Part shown: positions 6,436-15,806 of the stretch, in pieces
Position numbering within the stretch: position 1 is the first letter of the stretch
How the letters are laid out: every line of letters starts with the position of its first letter
Assembly: GCF_001672915.1 (NCBI RefSeq)
Contig: NZ_LZKR01000212.1
Location: forward strand, 1 to 62,046
Direction: 5' to 3'
Length of the DNA stretch: 62,046 bases
DNA from: Mycobacterium sp. 1245805.9
GTDB lineage: Bacteria; Actinomycetota; Actinomycetes; Mycobacteriales; Mycobacteriaceae
The notes under the pieces: model-generated
What the model was told of the DNA's origin: nothing
The model's input: the letters and a program-made list of their open reading frames with translations, nothing else
Database searches by the model: none
Translations under genes and position numbers: made by a program

Positions 6436-9243
6436 TCAATCCATGCCGCGTTTGAGCTGCGCCAATTGGGCGCGGGAAGTAATGCCAAGTTTTGCAAATG
6501 CGTTGTGCGCGTGGGTCTTCACGGTGTGGGGGGACAGGTTCAGTTGCTGCGCGACGGAGCGGTTGGTCGCCCCTTCGGCGATCAGGTTGACGACCTTGAG
6601 TTCGGAGTCGGTGAGGCTGTCCCAGCCGGTTTTTGCCCGGGGGTGCGTGGCGATGCGCCGTTCCGTGCCCAACCTGCGCAGCGCGCGGCCGACGCGGCGG
6701 GCATCGGCGGTAGCCCCACACTCGAGGTAGGTGTCGAACGCCGCGTTCAGCTGGTCGAGCGCCTCGGCGTTGCGCTGTGTGCGACTCAGCTCGCCGCCGG
6801 CGTCCTCGGCGGCGCTGGCGGCGAGCAGCGGACGCGGGAATGCGCGAAGTGACTCCGCAGCAGCCACCAAGGCCTGGACATCGTGTTCGAGGATCCCGCG
6901 GGCATATCCGGCCACCGCGGCGAAGAGCGGCACCGCGGGCCGCTCACGCTTAAGCACCTCGGTGGCCTGCAGGACCCGTGCGCGCAGGCCGGCATCGCCG
7001 GCGGCCGAGGCCACCCGCGCACCCAAGATCAGCCGAACCAGTGCATGGGGGAACAGCGGCGTCGCCAAGAGGATGACGTCGCCGAGCCAGCGCATCGCGT
7101 CGTGAATGTCGTCGCGCTGCCACGCCGCCCGCGCGAGCACGTACGCCGAGCCGCGGCGTATGCCGGCGGAGCCAGCGGAGTGCGCTTGGCGCGCATCATT
7201 GACCATCTGCTGCAGCAAGTTCCGGTCATCGGTGTGCACCGCCACCTCGGCGAGAATCACCGTGCGAAGGACGTCGTGCTCGGTTGCCCCCGTCGGCTGT
7301 GGGGGCGGAAGTGACTCCGTCGCGTCACGAGCGGCCGACAGCCGGCCCGCGGCGAGGTGGACAAGCCCGCTGAAGACGGCCCACATGGCGAGGGCCATCG
7401 CGTTGCCTTCCTGGCGGGCTTGCCCGATACCCTCGGCGACCCGGGCCGCGGCGTCGTCCAACCGGCCGACGACCGCCAGCAGGTTTGCGTTGTACATTCC
7501 GGCATACGCATGCGCCAAAGCCGTTTCATTCGTGTGGGCGAGCGGCCAGAGCTCATCGAAACGTTGTAGCGCGCGCGACGTGTACCCCTCGCCGGCATCG
7601 AGCAGAGCGTGGGTGACGCCGGCCATGATCTTGGCCTCCAGATCACCGGTGACGGCCGCGGCCGCGGCCGCTTCGTCGGCGGCCGCGCGCCGTTGGCCGC
7701 CCTCGTCGAATATCAGGTTGTACGCCAGCCACGCCAGATGCCGTGCGCGGGTGACCTCGCTGATGCCGCTCAAGTCAAGCGCGCGCCGATTCTCCGCCAC
7801 GCGCCGCTGGTCAGTGTGCTTCGTGTGCACCGGTAGCCGGAGACGGATTTCGGCCTCGACTTCGGGCGAGGCCGCCTCCGAGAGGGCCACGTCGGCCAAC
7901 GCTTCGGCCTCGTCATAGCGGCTGGCCCGGTTGAGCCATCCCACCGTCTCACCGACCAGGGATGCATGCTCGGCGTCGTCGGCGGGCAACAGCTCCAACG
8001 CGCGCTTGCTCAAGTCCGCGGCCGCGCTCGCGTCGCCGCGGCCGACCGCGTGCGCGGCTTGGCGCAGCGCGTCGATCGCCTCACGGTCTCCCGGTTCGGC
8101 GCTGCGTGCCAACTGGGTGGCGACCTCGGCCGGCGCCGCGCCCATCCCCAGCATGACCGACGCCGACTGACGCTCCATCGCCCGGCGCAACGACTGTGGC
8201 AACGACTGCCGGGTCGCCTCGCGCAGCAGGTCGTGCCGAAACCTCAACCGCTCGCCGTCCTCGACGAAGAGGTCCGCGCGCACCGCCTCCTCCAGCGCCG
8301 ACAGCAACGACGCCGGCGACCGTTCCAGCATCGCGGCCAACAGTTCGACCGAAAACCGGTCCGGCAGCACCGCGGCGACCCGTACCACCTCCGAAGCGGT
8401 ATCGGAAAGCACGTCCAGTCGCTGCTGCATACTGACTGCCAGACGCCGCGGCAGCCCGTGTCCGGTAGCAACTGCCCGCCCGCCGCGAACGTTCAGTCGG
8501 TCCTCCTCGCCCAGCCCTCCGAGAAGCTCGCTGACCAAAAAGGGGTTTCCGTGCGCCTTGGCGGCCAGATTCAGCAGCGACACATCGGCTTTCGCGCGAA
8601 CGGCGTCTTGGACCATGTCGGCGACCGCATCGGGCGTGATGGCCCCCAATCGCAAGAATGTGGCATTCGCGCGTTGCAGCACCGACAAGGTCTCCTGCAC
8701 GGCCGGCCCGCCGGCCCCGGTGCGGGCAGTGAATACCCATAACACCGCCGCGTCCGGCCGCGCGGTGGCCATCGACCGCAGCGCCAACAGGGTGCCGTTA
8801 TCGGCCCAGTGAATGTCCTCGAGCACAATGACCAGCGGGCTCTGTACTGCGGCAGCGTGAATGGCGTCGGCTAAATCGTGCACCACCCAATAGCGCAGAT
8901 CGGCCGAGCCGCCTAGCTGGCGCAGCGCCTCGGCGTCGCCTACCGGGGGATCGGCGCTGAGGGTGGCCATGAACAACGAGAAAAACGGCACCGTTTGCTG
9001 ATACTCGAACGCCTCCCCGAACAGGGTGCGTACCTCAGACGTGTCGGCCAGCACCAACACCTCGGTCAGCAACCGGCTTTTTCCGATGCCGGGTGGACCC
9101 TCGATGACCAGGACGCCCCCGCGCCCCTGAGCGACCGCCGCGATCAGGGTGCCGATCAGTTTGAGCTCGTCTGAGCGCCCCCGGATCGGCGGAGTGACCA
9201 GCCGCTGACCATCGACATCGAAAATGCCAGTTGAAGCCCCCAT
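6436..9243 (-). CDS. AAA-ATPase LuxR-family (LAL-type) regulator, paralogue A
   Basis: This 935-aa protein starts at ATG 9243. It has a P-loop (EGPPGIGKSR, residues 48-57), a Walker B motif in IVLEDIHWAD (about residue 140), a long helical repeat region, and a C-terminal LuxR HTH (LTDSELKVVNLIAEGATNRS, then LSPHTVKTH). The architecture is that of the large ATP-binding LuxR regulators, which sense a ligand through the middle region. It is closely similar over its whole length to the next gene (9331-12120), so the pair arose by tandem duplication. The second helix of the HTH differs at a few residues (NLSPHTVKTHAHN here against HLSPNTVKTHLHN), so the two may recognise related but not identical sites. 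Confidence 0.9.
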   Translation of the reverse strand: MGASTGIFDVDGQRLVTPPIRGRSDELKLIGTLIAAVAQGRGGVLVIEGPPGIGKSRLLTEVLVLADTSEVRTLFGEAFEYQQTVPFFSLFMATLSADPPVGDAEALRQLGGSADLRYWVVHDLADAIHAAAVQSPLVIVLEDIHWADNGTLLALRSMATARPDAAVLWVFTARTGAGGPAVQETLSVLQRANATFLRLGAITPDAVADMVQDAVRAKADVSLLNLAAKAHGNPFLVSELLGGLGEEDRLNVRGGRAVATGHGLPRRLAVSMQQRLDVLSDTASEVVRVAAVLPDRFSVELLAAMLERSPASLLSALEEAVRADLFVEDGERLRFRHDLLREATRQSLPQSLRRAMERQSASVMLGMGAAPAEVATQLARSAEPGDREAIDALRQAAHAVGRGDASAAADLSKRALELLPADDAEHASLVGETVGWLNRASRYDEAEALADVALSEAASPEVEAEIRLRLPVHTKHTDQRRVAENRRALDLSGISEVTRARHLAWLAYNLIFDEGGQRRAAADEAAAAAAVTGDLEAKIMAGVTHALLDAGEGYTSRALQRFDELWPLAHTNETALAHAYAGMYNANLLAVVGRLDDAAARVAEGIGQARQEGNAMALAMWAVFSGLVHLAAGRLSAARDATESLPPPQPTGATEHDVLRTVILAEVAVHTDDRNLLQQMVNDARQAHSAGSAGIRRGSAYVLARAAWQRDDIHDAMRWLGDVILLATPLFPHALVRLILGARVASAAGDAGLRARVLQATEVLKRERPAVPLFAAVAGYARGILEHDVQALVAAAESLRAFPRPLLAASAAEDAGGELSRTQRNAEALDQLNAAFDTYLECGATADARRVGRALRRLGTERRIATHPRAKTGWDSLTDSELKVVNLIAEGATNRSVAQQLNLSPHTVKTHAHNAFAKLGITSRAQLAQLKRGMD

Positions 9244-9330
9244 CGGGTGTCCTGTTCACGATCTGCCGGACTGCCGCTCAAGTGGACGTCATTCTAGCCC
9301 GCCGACCTCGCGCGTCCGATTTGCTGTCGA

Positions 9331-12120
9331 TCAATCGGCGCCCCGGATGAGCTGCGCCAATTGTGCGCGCGATGTGATGCCGAGTTTGGCGAAGGCATTG
9401 TGTAGATGCGTCTTCACGGTGTTGGGGGAGAGGTGCAGTTGCTGCGCGACGGACCGGTTCGTCGCGCCTTCGGCGATGAGGTTGACAACCTTGAGTTCGG
9501 AGTCGGTGAGGCTGTCCCAGCCGGTTCTTGCCCGCGGGTACGTGATGCGCCGTTCTACGCCTGATCGGCGTAGCGTGCGGCCGACCCGGCGGGCATCGGC
9601 AATCGCTTCGCACTCGATGTAGGTGTCGAATGCCGCGTTCAGCAGCTCGAGCGCCTCGGCGTTGTGCTGTGTGCGACTCAGCTCGCCGCCCGCGTCCTCC
9701 GAGGCGCTGGCGTAAAGAAGGGGCCGTGACGACGAGCGAAGCGACTCTGCGGCAGCCACCAACGCCTCGGCATCACGCTCGAGGATCCCGCGGGTGTGCT
9801 GGGCGACTGTCGAGAACAACCGAACCCCCGGCCGCTCACGCTCGAGCACCTCAACGTCGTCCATTAGACGCGTTAGCAGGCCGGCATCACCTGCGGCTGA
9901 CGCCACCCGCGCGGTCAAGGTCAGCTGATCCAAAACCGTTGGCAAGAACGGTGTCACAAATAGCGAGATATCGCTGCCGAGCCAGCGCACCGCCTCATGG
10001 ACGTCGTCGCGCTGCCACGCCGCCAGCCCTAGCAGGCCCGCCGCCTCGCGACGTACGGAAGGCGAACCGTTGGAGTAGGCATCGCGCGCCCCACTCATGG
10101 TCTCTAGCAACAGCGTTCGGTCGTCGGTGCGCGCCGCCACCTCCGCCAGGATGAACATGCGCCTCGCGTCTACATACGTCGATCCCGTTCGATCCGGAGC
10201 TGGCAGCGACTCGATCGCGGCCCGGGCAGCCGACAACCGGCCAGCGGCCACCTCCACCCCTCCGGCGGTCAGGCCCCAGATGTGCAGGGCCATGCCGTCG
10301 CGTTCCTTTCGCGATCTTTCTGTGCGGCGCGCGACCAGCACCGCGGCATCTTCCGTCCGTCCGACGATGGCAAGCAGGTTTGACAGGTGGATTGCAGCGA
10401 GGTGTTGAGCGGTCGGATCACCCGCGGGGGTCAGTGCCTGAAGTTCCTCGACGCGGTGTAGCGCGCGGTCCGGGTACCCGCTGGCGCAGTCGAGACAGGC
10501 AACTGCGATTTCGGACAGAATCTTTGACTCGAGATCGCCGCTGGATGCAGCCGCGGCCGCCGCTTCGTTAGCGGCCGCGCTGTCCTGTCCGTCTTGGCCG
10601 TCCATCGCCAGGTTGTAAGCCAGCCACGCCCGATGTCGTGCCTGGGTGGCGTCGCTGAGGTGGGGCAACTGAAGTGCGCGGCGGTTCTCTTCGATGTGTC
10701 GCGTTGTCGTGTCCGTGATTACCGTCGGGAGACGGAGACGAATCTTGGCCTCTTCCTCGGGGGAAAGCGCGGAAGACAGGCTGGTGGTGGCCAACTGTTG
10801 CGCTTCCTCGAAGCGGGTGGCCCGATTCAGTAGCACGATCGTTTCTGTCACGAGTGCCCCACGTCCTGGATTTTCGAGGGGCTGGAGTTCTAACGCGCGC
10901 TTGCTCAAATCCGCCGCAACGCTGGGATCGCCATTGGCCACCGACTGTGCGGCCTGGCGAAGTGCCGTGATCGCGGCCTGATCGCCCACCTCGGCGCTGC
11001 GGGCGAGCTGGGTCGCGACCTCCTCGGGCGCCGCCCCCATGTCCAGCATGATGGTTGCCGATTGCCGCTCCATCGCTCGGCGCAGCGATTGGGGCAAAGA
11101 TTGCCGCGTCGCTTCACGTAGCAGATCATGACGGAACCTCATCAGTTCACCGTCTTCGACGAGTAGGTCGGCGCGTACTGCCTCTTCTATCGCCGATACC
11201 AAGGCGGCCGGTTGACGTTCCAGCATCGCGGCGAGCAGCCGGGCCGAGAACTGGTCAGGCAGCACCGCAGCCACCTGCACGACCTCCCTCGCGGCGTGGC
11301 AGAGCTGGTCGAGTCGTTGCTGCATCGTGTCGCTGAGCCGTCGCGGCAACGTGTCTCCCGTGGCGACCGCCCGGCCGCCGCTGACATCGAGCCGGCCGTC
11401 CTCGTCCAGTCCTCGCAGCAGCTCCGTTAGCAGGAAGGGATTGCCGTGCGCCTTGTCGGCGAGACCTAGGAGCGAAGCGTCCGCGTTGGCTCGCACGGCG
11501 TCTTGAACAATGTCGGCGACCGCGTCCGGCGTTATAGCCGCCAACCGCAGAAATCTGGCATCCTCGCGTTCCAGAGCGGTCAGAGTCTCGCGGACGGCCG
11601 GGCCGCCGGCGCCGGTTCGTGCAGTAAGCACCCACAGCACGGGGGCATCGGTCCTCGTCGCCAGCGACCGCAGCGCAAGCAGGGTGGCGTTATCGGCCCA
11701 GTGGATGTCCTCGAGGAGGATCGCCAAGGGTGTTCGGGACGCGGCCGCATGTATGGCGGCCTGCAAATCGCGCACCACCCAGTAGCTCAGATCGGCCGAC
11801 GTGCCCAAGCGGCGCAAAGCATCCACATCACCGACGGGCGGGTCTGCGCGCAGGGTCGCCATGAACAACGAGAAAAATGGCACCGTCTGCTGGTACTCGA
11901 AGGCCTCGCCGAATAGTGTCCGAACACCAGCCTTTCCGGCGAGCGTCAAGACCTCGGTCAACAGACGACTTTTCCCTATCCCGGGCGGCCCCTCGATGAC
12001 CAATATGTCCCCGCGCCCCTGGGCGACCGCCGAGACCAGCGCGCCGACCACCTCCAGTTCGCCCGGTCGGCCACGAATGGGCGGTGTGCGCACCCTTCCC
12101 GACGCCCTCGCGGTGCTCAC
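9331..12120 (-). CDS. AAA-ATPase LuxR-family (LAL-type) regulator, paralogue B
   Basis: This is a tandem paralogue of 6436-9243, with the same P-loop (EGPPGIGKSR), Walker B (LLEDIHWAD) and C-terminal LuxR HTH (LTDSELKVVNLIAEGATNRS). I chose GTG 12120 because it gives an N-terminus of about the same length as the paralogue before the shared TPPIRGR; the frame can also start at TTG 12168, and neither has a strong ribosome site. It is divergent from the SDR-msrB-msrA operon across a 580-bp intergenic region that holds element copy 3. That position makes it the best local candidate to act on the element, but this is inference. Confidence 0.9.
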   Translation of the reverse strand: MSTARASGRVRTPPIRGRPGELEVVGALVSAVAQGRGDILVIEGPPGIGKSRLLTEVLTLAGKAGVRTLFGEAFEYQQTVPFFSLFMATLRADPPVGDVDALRRLGTSADLSYWVVRDLQAAIHAAASRTPLAILLEDIHWADNATLLALRSLATRTDAPVLWVLTARTGAGGPAVRETLTALEREDARFLRLAAITPDAVADIVQDAVRANADASLLGLADKAHGNPFLLTELLRGLDEDGRLDVSGGRAVATGDTLPRRLSDTMQQRLDQLCHAAREVVQVAAVLPDQFSARLLAAMLERQPAALVSAIEEAVRADLLVEDGELMRFRHDLLREATRQSLPQSLRRAMERQSATIMLDMGAAPEEVATQLARSAEVGDQAAITALRQAAQSVANGDPSVAADLSKRALELQPLENPGRGALVTETIVLLNRATRFEEAQQLATTSLSSALSPEEEAKIRLRLPTVITDTTTRHIEENRRALQLPHLSDATQARHRAWLAYNLAMDGQDGQDSAAANEAAAAAASSGDLESKILSEIAVACLDCASGYPDRALHRVEELQALTPAGDPTAQHLAAIHLSNLLAIVGRTEDAAVLVARRTERSRKERDGMALHIWGLTAGGVEVAAGRLSAARAAIESLPAPDRTGSTYVDARRMFILAEVAARTDDRTLLLETMSGARDAYSNGSPSVRREAAGLLGLAAWQRDDVHEAVRWLGSDISLFVTPFLPTVLDQLTLTARVASAAGDAGLLTRLMDDVEVLERERPGVRLFSTVAQHTRGILERDAEALVAAAESLRSSSRPLLYASASEDAGGELSRTQHNAEALELLNAAFDTYIECEAIADARRVGRTLRRSGVERRITYPRARTGWDSLTDSELKVVNLIAEGATNRSVAQQLHLSPNTVKTHLHNAFAKLGITSRAQLAQLIRGAD

Positions 12121-12218
12121 GCGGGCCACCGCCCACCGACGTGAAGTGGGTGGGCCGAAGAGCTCCAAGTTGTGGTATCCACAGTCCCCGCCACCGCTAG
12201 TGTTGGAGGTCAGTGTAA

Positions 12219-12237
12219 GCGTGAACCGCGGTTACGC
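12219..12237. promoter_or_regulatory. Imperfect palindrome upstream of LuxR paralogue B
   Basis: The sequence GCGTGAACCGCGGTTACGC has a perfect AACCGCGGTT core with nearly symmetrical flanks. It lies about 100 bp before the chosen start of the LuxR gene and could be an operator for it. Apart from this and element copy 3, I see nothing recognisable in the gene-free stretch 12121-12699. Confidence 0.3.
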
Positions 12238-12516
12238 GTCCACCGCCGCTACCGCAGTAGCTCAATCGAACTCTCCAAACTGGCTGGTGACTCGTAATAC
12301 CCGTATCAGCGCCGGCTACACCACCGAGGCGTCATCACCGTCACCGATCTAGCCAGAACGCTCGCGTCAATGAACGTGCTTCACCCTGAACTAGGTTGTA
12401 GTAGCGGGCAATTCGGCCGTGATGCCCCGCTGCTGCCGCGTGGCCACAAACAAGGATCGACAGCCGATGGTGACGACCGGGGGTAGGCGTCACCCGAAAG
12501 GACTCAGCTTCAGAAC

Positions 12517-12557
12517 TCACCCGGGTGAAACGGCGCCGGGGTGATGACGGCACACCC
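12517..12557 (+). promoter_or_regulatory. Composite regulon element, copy 3
   Basis: It is TCACCCGGGTGA, 10 nt, then GGGTGATGACGGCACACCC, with the -10-like string TGCAGACTG 8 nt after it. It points toward the SDR-msrB-msrA-tal-ctaD operon, whose first start is at 12700. Confidence 0.85.
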
Positions 12558-12699
12558 CGCCCGACTGCAGACTGATGGCAGTTCAACGCCGATATACGTC
12601 GCGCGAATGTCGTCGCCACGGCGTCAACTCGTTTTGCCGGGCAAAGCTGAAGACGGCCCGGCAGAAGCCGTCGAGAGTGATCAGGAGAAGGGTCCCACC

Positions 12700-13470
12700 A
12701 TGCACTTCGAATCCAAGAAGGTCATCGTCGTCGGCGGCAGTGCCGGCATGGGTCGGCAGGTCGCCGTTGATGTCGTGCGCCACGGCGGCAGCGCGGTGAT
12801 CGTCGGCCGGTCGAAAGACCGGGTCGAAGACACCCTGGCCGAGCTGACCGGCGACGGTGGTCAAGCTTGGGGTATCACCGCCGAGTTGACGGATCGCGGT
12901 GCGGTCGCCGATGTGCGGCGCGTGCTTTCCGAGGATCACAGCGATGCCACACTGTTGGTGAATGCGGCCGGATTCTTCATCCCGAAGGCGTTTCTCGCGT
13001 ACGACGCGCAGGATTACGACTCGTACATGGAGCTCAACTATGCCCTGTTTTTCCTGACGCAAGCCGTCGTTGAGGGCATGATCGCCCGCGGTGAGGGCAG
13101 GTCCATCGTCAACATCGGCAGCATGTGGGCACACCAGGCGATCGGTCTGACGCTGTCGTCGGGATATTCGATGCAAAAGGCGGGCCTGCATGCGCTGACC
13201 CACAACCTGGCCATCGAGCTTGCCGGGCACAAGATCCGCGTCAACGCGGTGGCGCCCGCCGTCGTCAAGACACCGCTCTACGAGGGCTTCATCCCCAAAG
13301 ACGAGATCGACGCCACCTTGGACACATTCGCGCCGCTTCATCCGCTCGGACGAGTCGGCACCCCGGCCGACGTGGCCAACGCGGTGACGTATCTGCTGTC
13401 TGACGAGGCCAGTTGGGTCACCGGCGCGATTCTCAACGTCGACGGCGGCATCATGGCCGGCCGCAACTAA
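12700..13470 (+). CDS. Short-chain dehydrogenase/reductase, copy 1
   Basis: This 256-aa classical SDR has the cofactor loop GGSAGMG near residue 12, NAAG, the active-site Ser in NIGSMW, and Tyr156 and Lys160 in GYSMQKAG. The C-terminus GAILNVDGG is typical. The start is ATG 12700, placed by GGAGAAG 9 nt upstream; the open frame extends falsely to 12541, across the promoter element. It heads an operon with msrB, msrA, transaldolase and cytochrome oxidase subunit I. A second copy at 29930-30697 shares 184 identical bases (12878-13061) but has lost the catalytic Tyr. Confidence 0.9.
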   Translation: MHFESKKVIVVGGSAGMGRQVAVDVVRHGGSAVIVGRSKDRVEDTLAELTGDGGQAWGITAELTDRGAVADVRRVLSEDHSDATLLVNAAGFFIPKAFLAYDAQDYDSYMELNYALFFLTQAVVEGMIARGEGRSIVNIGSMWAHQAIGLTLSSGYSMQKAGLHALTHNLAIELAGHKIRVNAVAPAVVKTPLYEGFIPKDEIDATLDTFAPLHPLGRVGTPADVANAVTYLLSDEASWVTGAILNVDGGIMAGRN

Positions 13471-13542
13471 GTCAGCGGTGACGCCGGATACACCGAAACG
13501 CCAAGCGCGTCAACACAAATCCGGGCAAACGAAGGAGACCAG

Positions 13543-14031
13543 GTGTCACACCAATACAGCAAGGACCCCGCCGCGGTCGACGCGCTGAGCCCCGAGCAAT
13601 ACCGCGTCACCCAGGAGAACGGCACGGAGCCCCCGTTCACCGGCGAGTATTGCAATAACCACGAGCCGGGCATCTACGTCGACATTGTCTCGGGCGAACC
13701 GCTTTTCGCCTCGGTGAACAAATTCGACAGCGGAACCGGATGGCCGAGCTTCACCCAGCCCATCAGCGCGGACAGCCTCGTAGCGAGGCGCGATCGCAGC
13801 CACTTCATGGATCGAGTCGAGGTGCGGTCGGCCCGCGCGGACAGCCATCTGGGGCACGTATTCCCCGACGGCCCCGCGGAAGCCGGCGGGTTGCGCTACT
13901 GCATCAACTCGGCATCCCTGCGATTCATTCACCGCGATGACCTGGAAGCCCAGGGCTACGGCCAATATCTGCCCTTGTTCACGAAAGATGATTCCGAACA
14001 ACGCCTGAGCGTCGGCGAGCAGCAACCATGA
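13543..14031 (+). CDS. msrB: Peptide-methionine (R)-S-oxide reductase MsrB
   Basis: This 162-aa MsrB reduces the R epimer of methionine sulfoxide in proteins. Visible family motifs are GTGWPSF, DSHLGHVFPDGP and the catalytic Cys in RYCINSASLRF. The start is GTG, preceded by GAAGGAGA. Its stop overlaps the start of msrA (ATGA at 14028-14031), so MsrB and MsrA are made together. Confidence 0.95.
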   Translation: MSHQYSKDPAAVDALSPEQYRVTQENGTEPPFTGEYCNNHEPGIYVDIVSGEPLFASVNKFDSGTGWPSFTQPISADSLVARRDRSHFMDRVEVRSARADSHLGHVFPDGPAEAGGLRYCINSASLRFIHRDDLEAQGYGQYLPLFTKDDSEQRLSVGEQQP

Positions 14032-14573
14032 CGCACCGGAACAACACCGCAGTTCTTGCCGGCGGGTGCTTTTGGGGCATGGAGGACCTGTTCCGCCGGC
14101 AACCCGGAGTCGTGTCCACTCGTGTCGGCTACACCGGCGGCAGCAACCGGCGTCCCACCTACCGCAATCACCCGGGCCACGCCGAGGCACTCGAAATCAC
14201 CTACGACCCGGACGAGACCAATTACCGGGCGCTGCTGGAATTCTTCTTCCAGATCCACGATCCGACCACCAGGAATCGTCAGGGCAACGATGTCGGGACC
14301 AGCTACCGGTCCGCAATCTTCTATCTGGACGACGAGCAAAAGCAAATCGCACTGGACACCATCGCCGACATCGACGATTCAGGGCGATGGCCGGGCAAGG
14401 TCGTTACCGAGGTCAACCCGGCCGGCGAGTTCTGGGAAGCCGAACCCGAGCACCAGAACTACTTGCAGCGCTACCCATCCGGCTACACCTGCCACTACAT
14501 CCGCCCCGAGTGGACGGTACCCAGCCGCGGTGAGGGTGCGGGCGGTGGAGCAGTTGCGGCGGAATATGCATGA
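14028..14573 (+). CDS. msrA: Peptide-methionine (S)-S-oxide reductase MsrA
   Basis: This 181-aa protein has the MsrA active-site motif GGCFWGMED, followed by VGYTGG, the segment YRSAIFY, and a late EPEHQNYL segment. It reduces the S epimer and so complements MsrB. It is translationally coupled to msrB upstream and overlaps the possible 47-aa gene downstream. Confidence 0.95.
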   Translation: MTHRNNTAVLAGGCFWGMEDLFRRQPGVVSTRVGYTGGSNRRPTYRNHPGHAEALEITYDPDETNYRALLEFFFQIHDPTTRNRQGNDVGTSYRSAIFYLDDEQKQIALDTIADIDDSGRWPGKVVTEVNPAGEFWEAEPEHQNYLQRYPSGYTCHYIRPEWTVPSRGEGAGGGAVAAEYA

Positions 14574-14709
14574 CCAGGGACCTGCGACTCAACCGGATCG
14601 GCAGGTGCTGTTGAGCGCCTACGCGCCGTTGGTCCTATATGGTGCCGCATGGGCCGCGGCGAGGGGCTTAGTTCGAGTCGGTAGCCGGCGATCGGCGGCG
14701 ACTGGATGA
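14566..14709 (+). CDS. Possible 47-aa membrane peptide bridging msrA and tal
   Basis: An ATG at 14566 overlaps the msrA stop and the frame ends at a TGA that overlaps the tal ATG (ATGA at 14706-14709). The peptide has a hydrophobic segment (LLSAYAPLVLYGAAWAAA) followed by a basic tail. A GTG at 14605 would give a 34-aa version. No strong ribosome site is visible, so expression would depend on coupling. It fills the only sizeable gap in an otherwise tight operon and could be a small oxidase-associated subunit, but that is speculation. Confidence 0.35.
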   Translation: MHDQGPATQPDRQVLLSAYAPLVLYGAAWAAARGLVRVGSRRSAATG

Positions 14710-15794
14710 CTCAGAACGCGAATTTGGCAGCGCTATCGGCGGCGGGGGTTTCGGTCTGGCTGGATGACTTGTCCCGCCCCCTTCTCCGTTCGGGCAAGTT
14801 GCGGCAACTGATCGACACGAGAAGCGTTGTCGGCGTTACCACTAACCCGTCGACCTTTGAGCGCGCACTTTCTCAAGGGCGCGCCTACGATGGCCAGATC
14901 GCCGAGCTGACGGCCCGCGGTGCGGACATCGACGCTGCGGTCCGCACGGCGATCACCGACGACGTCCGGGCGGCCTGCGATGTGCTGCGCGCGCAATGGG
15001 AGAACTCCGACGGCGTCGACGGACGGGTGTCCATCGAAGTCGATCCGTCACTGGCCCACGACGCCGATGCGACAGTCGCGCAGGCCGTCGAGTTGGCCAA
15101 GATCGTCGACCGGCCCAACGTGCTGGTGAAGATACCGGCGACCGCCGAAGGGCTGCCCGCGATCACCGCGGCGCTGGCCGCAGGTGTCTCCGTGAACGTG
15201 ACGCTGATCTTTTCCGTCACACGGCACCGAGCGGTTATGGACGCCTACTTGGCCGGCATCGAGGCCGCGCAGCATGCTGGCGCTGATCTGACTCAAATTC
15301 ATTCGGTGGCATCATTGTTCGTGTCTCGCCTGGACACCGAAGTCGACAATCGGCTTGAGGCGATCGGCACCGATGAGGCGCTCGCACTGCGGGGGAAAGC
15401 GGGAATCGCCAACGCACGGTTGGCCTATGCGGCGTACCAGCAGGTGTTCGAGTCCGGACCGCGTTACGCCGCACTGCGCGCCGCCGGTGCCCGCGAGCAA
15501 CGCCTGCTGTGGGCTTCCACCGGGGTTAAGAACCCCGCATATCCCGACACGATGTACGTCGCCGAACTCGTGGCGCCCAACACCGTCAGCACCATTCCCG
15601 AGCCGACACTGGAGGCGGTCGCCGACCACGGCGACATCACCGGTGAAACCATGGCCGGCAAGGCGGCGCAGGCGCAAGAAGTGTTCGACCGGCTGACCTC
15701 GGTCGGTATCGATCTGCCCGACGTGTTCGACGTGCTGGAACACGACGGGGTGGCCAAGTTCGCGGCATCCTGGTCTCGGGCACTCCAGATCTAG
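14706..15794 (+). CDS. tal: Transaldolase
   Basis: This 362-aa protein fits the long actinobacterial transaldolases of the pentose phosphate pathway, which interconvert sedoheptulose 7-phosphate and glyceraldehyde 3-phosphate. Motifs seen are DDLSRPLL, GVTTNPSTFERAL, the Schiff-base Lys in VLVKIPAT, VNVTLIFS and LLWASTGVKNPAY. It sits in the msr operon. Mycobacteria usually carry tal in the tkt-tal-zwf cluster, so this is probably a second copy dedicated to stress-time sugar rerouting and NADPH supply (inference). Confidence 0.92.
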   Translation: MTQNANLAALSAAGVSVWLDDLSRPLLRSGKLRQLIDTRSVVGVTTNPSTFERALSQGRAYDGQIAELTARGADIDAAVRTAITDDVRAACDVLRAQWENSDGVDGRVSIEVDPSLAHDADATVAQAVELAKIVDRPNVLVKIPATAEGLPAITAALAAGVSVNVTLIFSVTRHRAVMDAYLAGIEAAQHAGADLTQIHSVASLFVSRLDTEVDNRLEAIGTDEALALRGKAGIANARLAYAAYQQVFESGPRYAALRAAGAREQRLLWASTGVKNPAYPDTMYVAELVAPNTVSTIPEPTLEAVADHGDITGETMAGKAAQAQEVFDRLTSVGIDLPDVFDVLEHDGVAKFAASWSRALQI

Positions 15795-15806
15795 GAGACC
15801 GCTCTA

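Noticed and set aside
12541..12699. N-terminal extension of SDR copy 1 to 12541
   Set aside because: It would run through the promoter element; the ribosome site and homology to copy 2 place the start at 12700.
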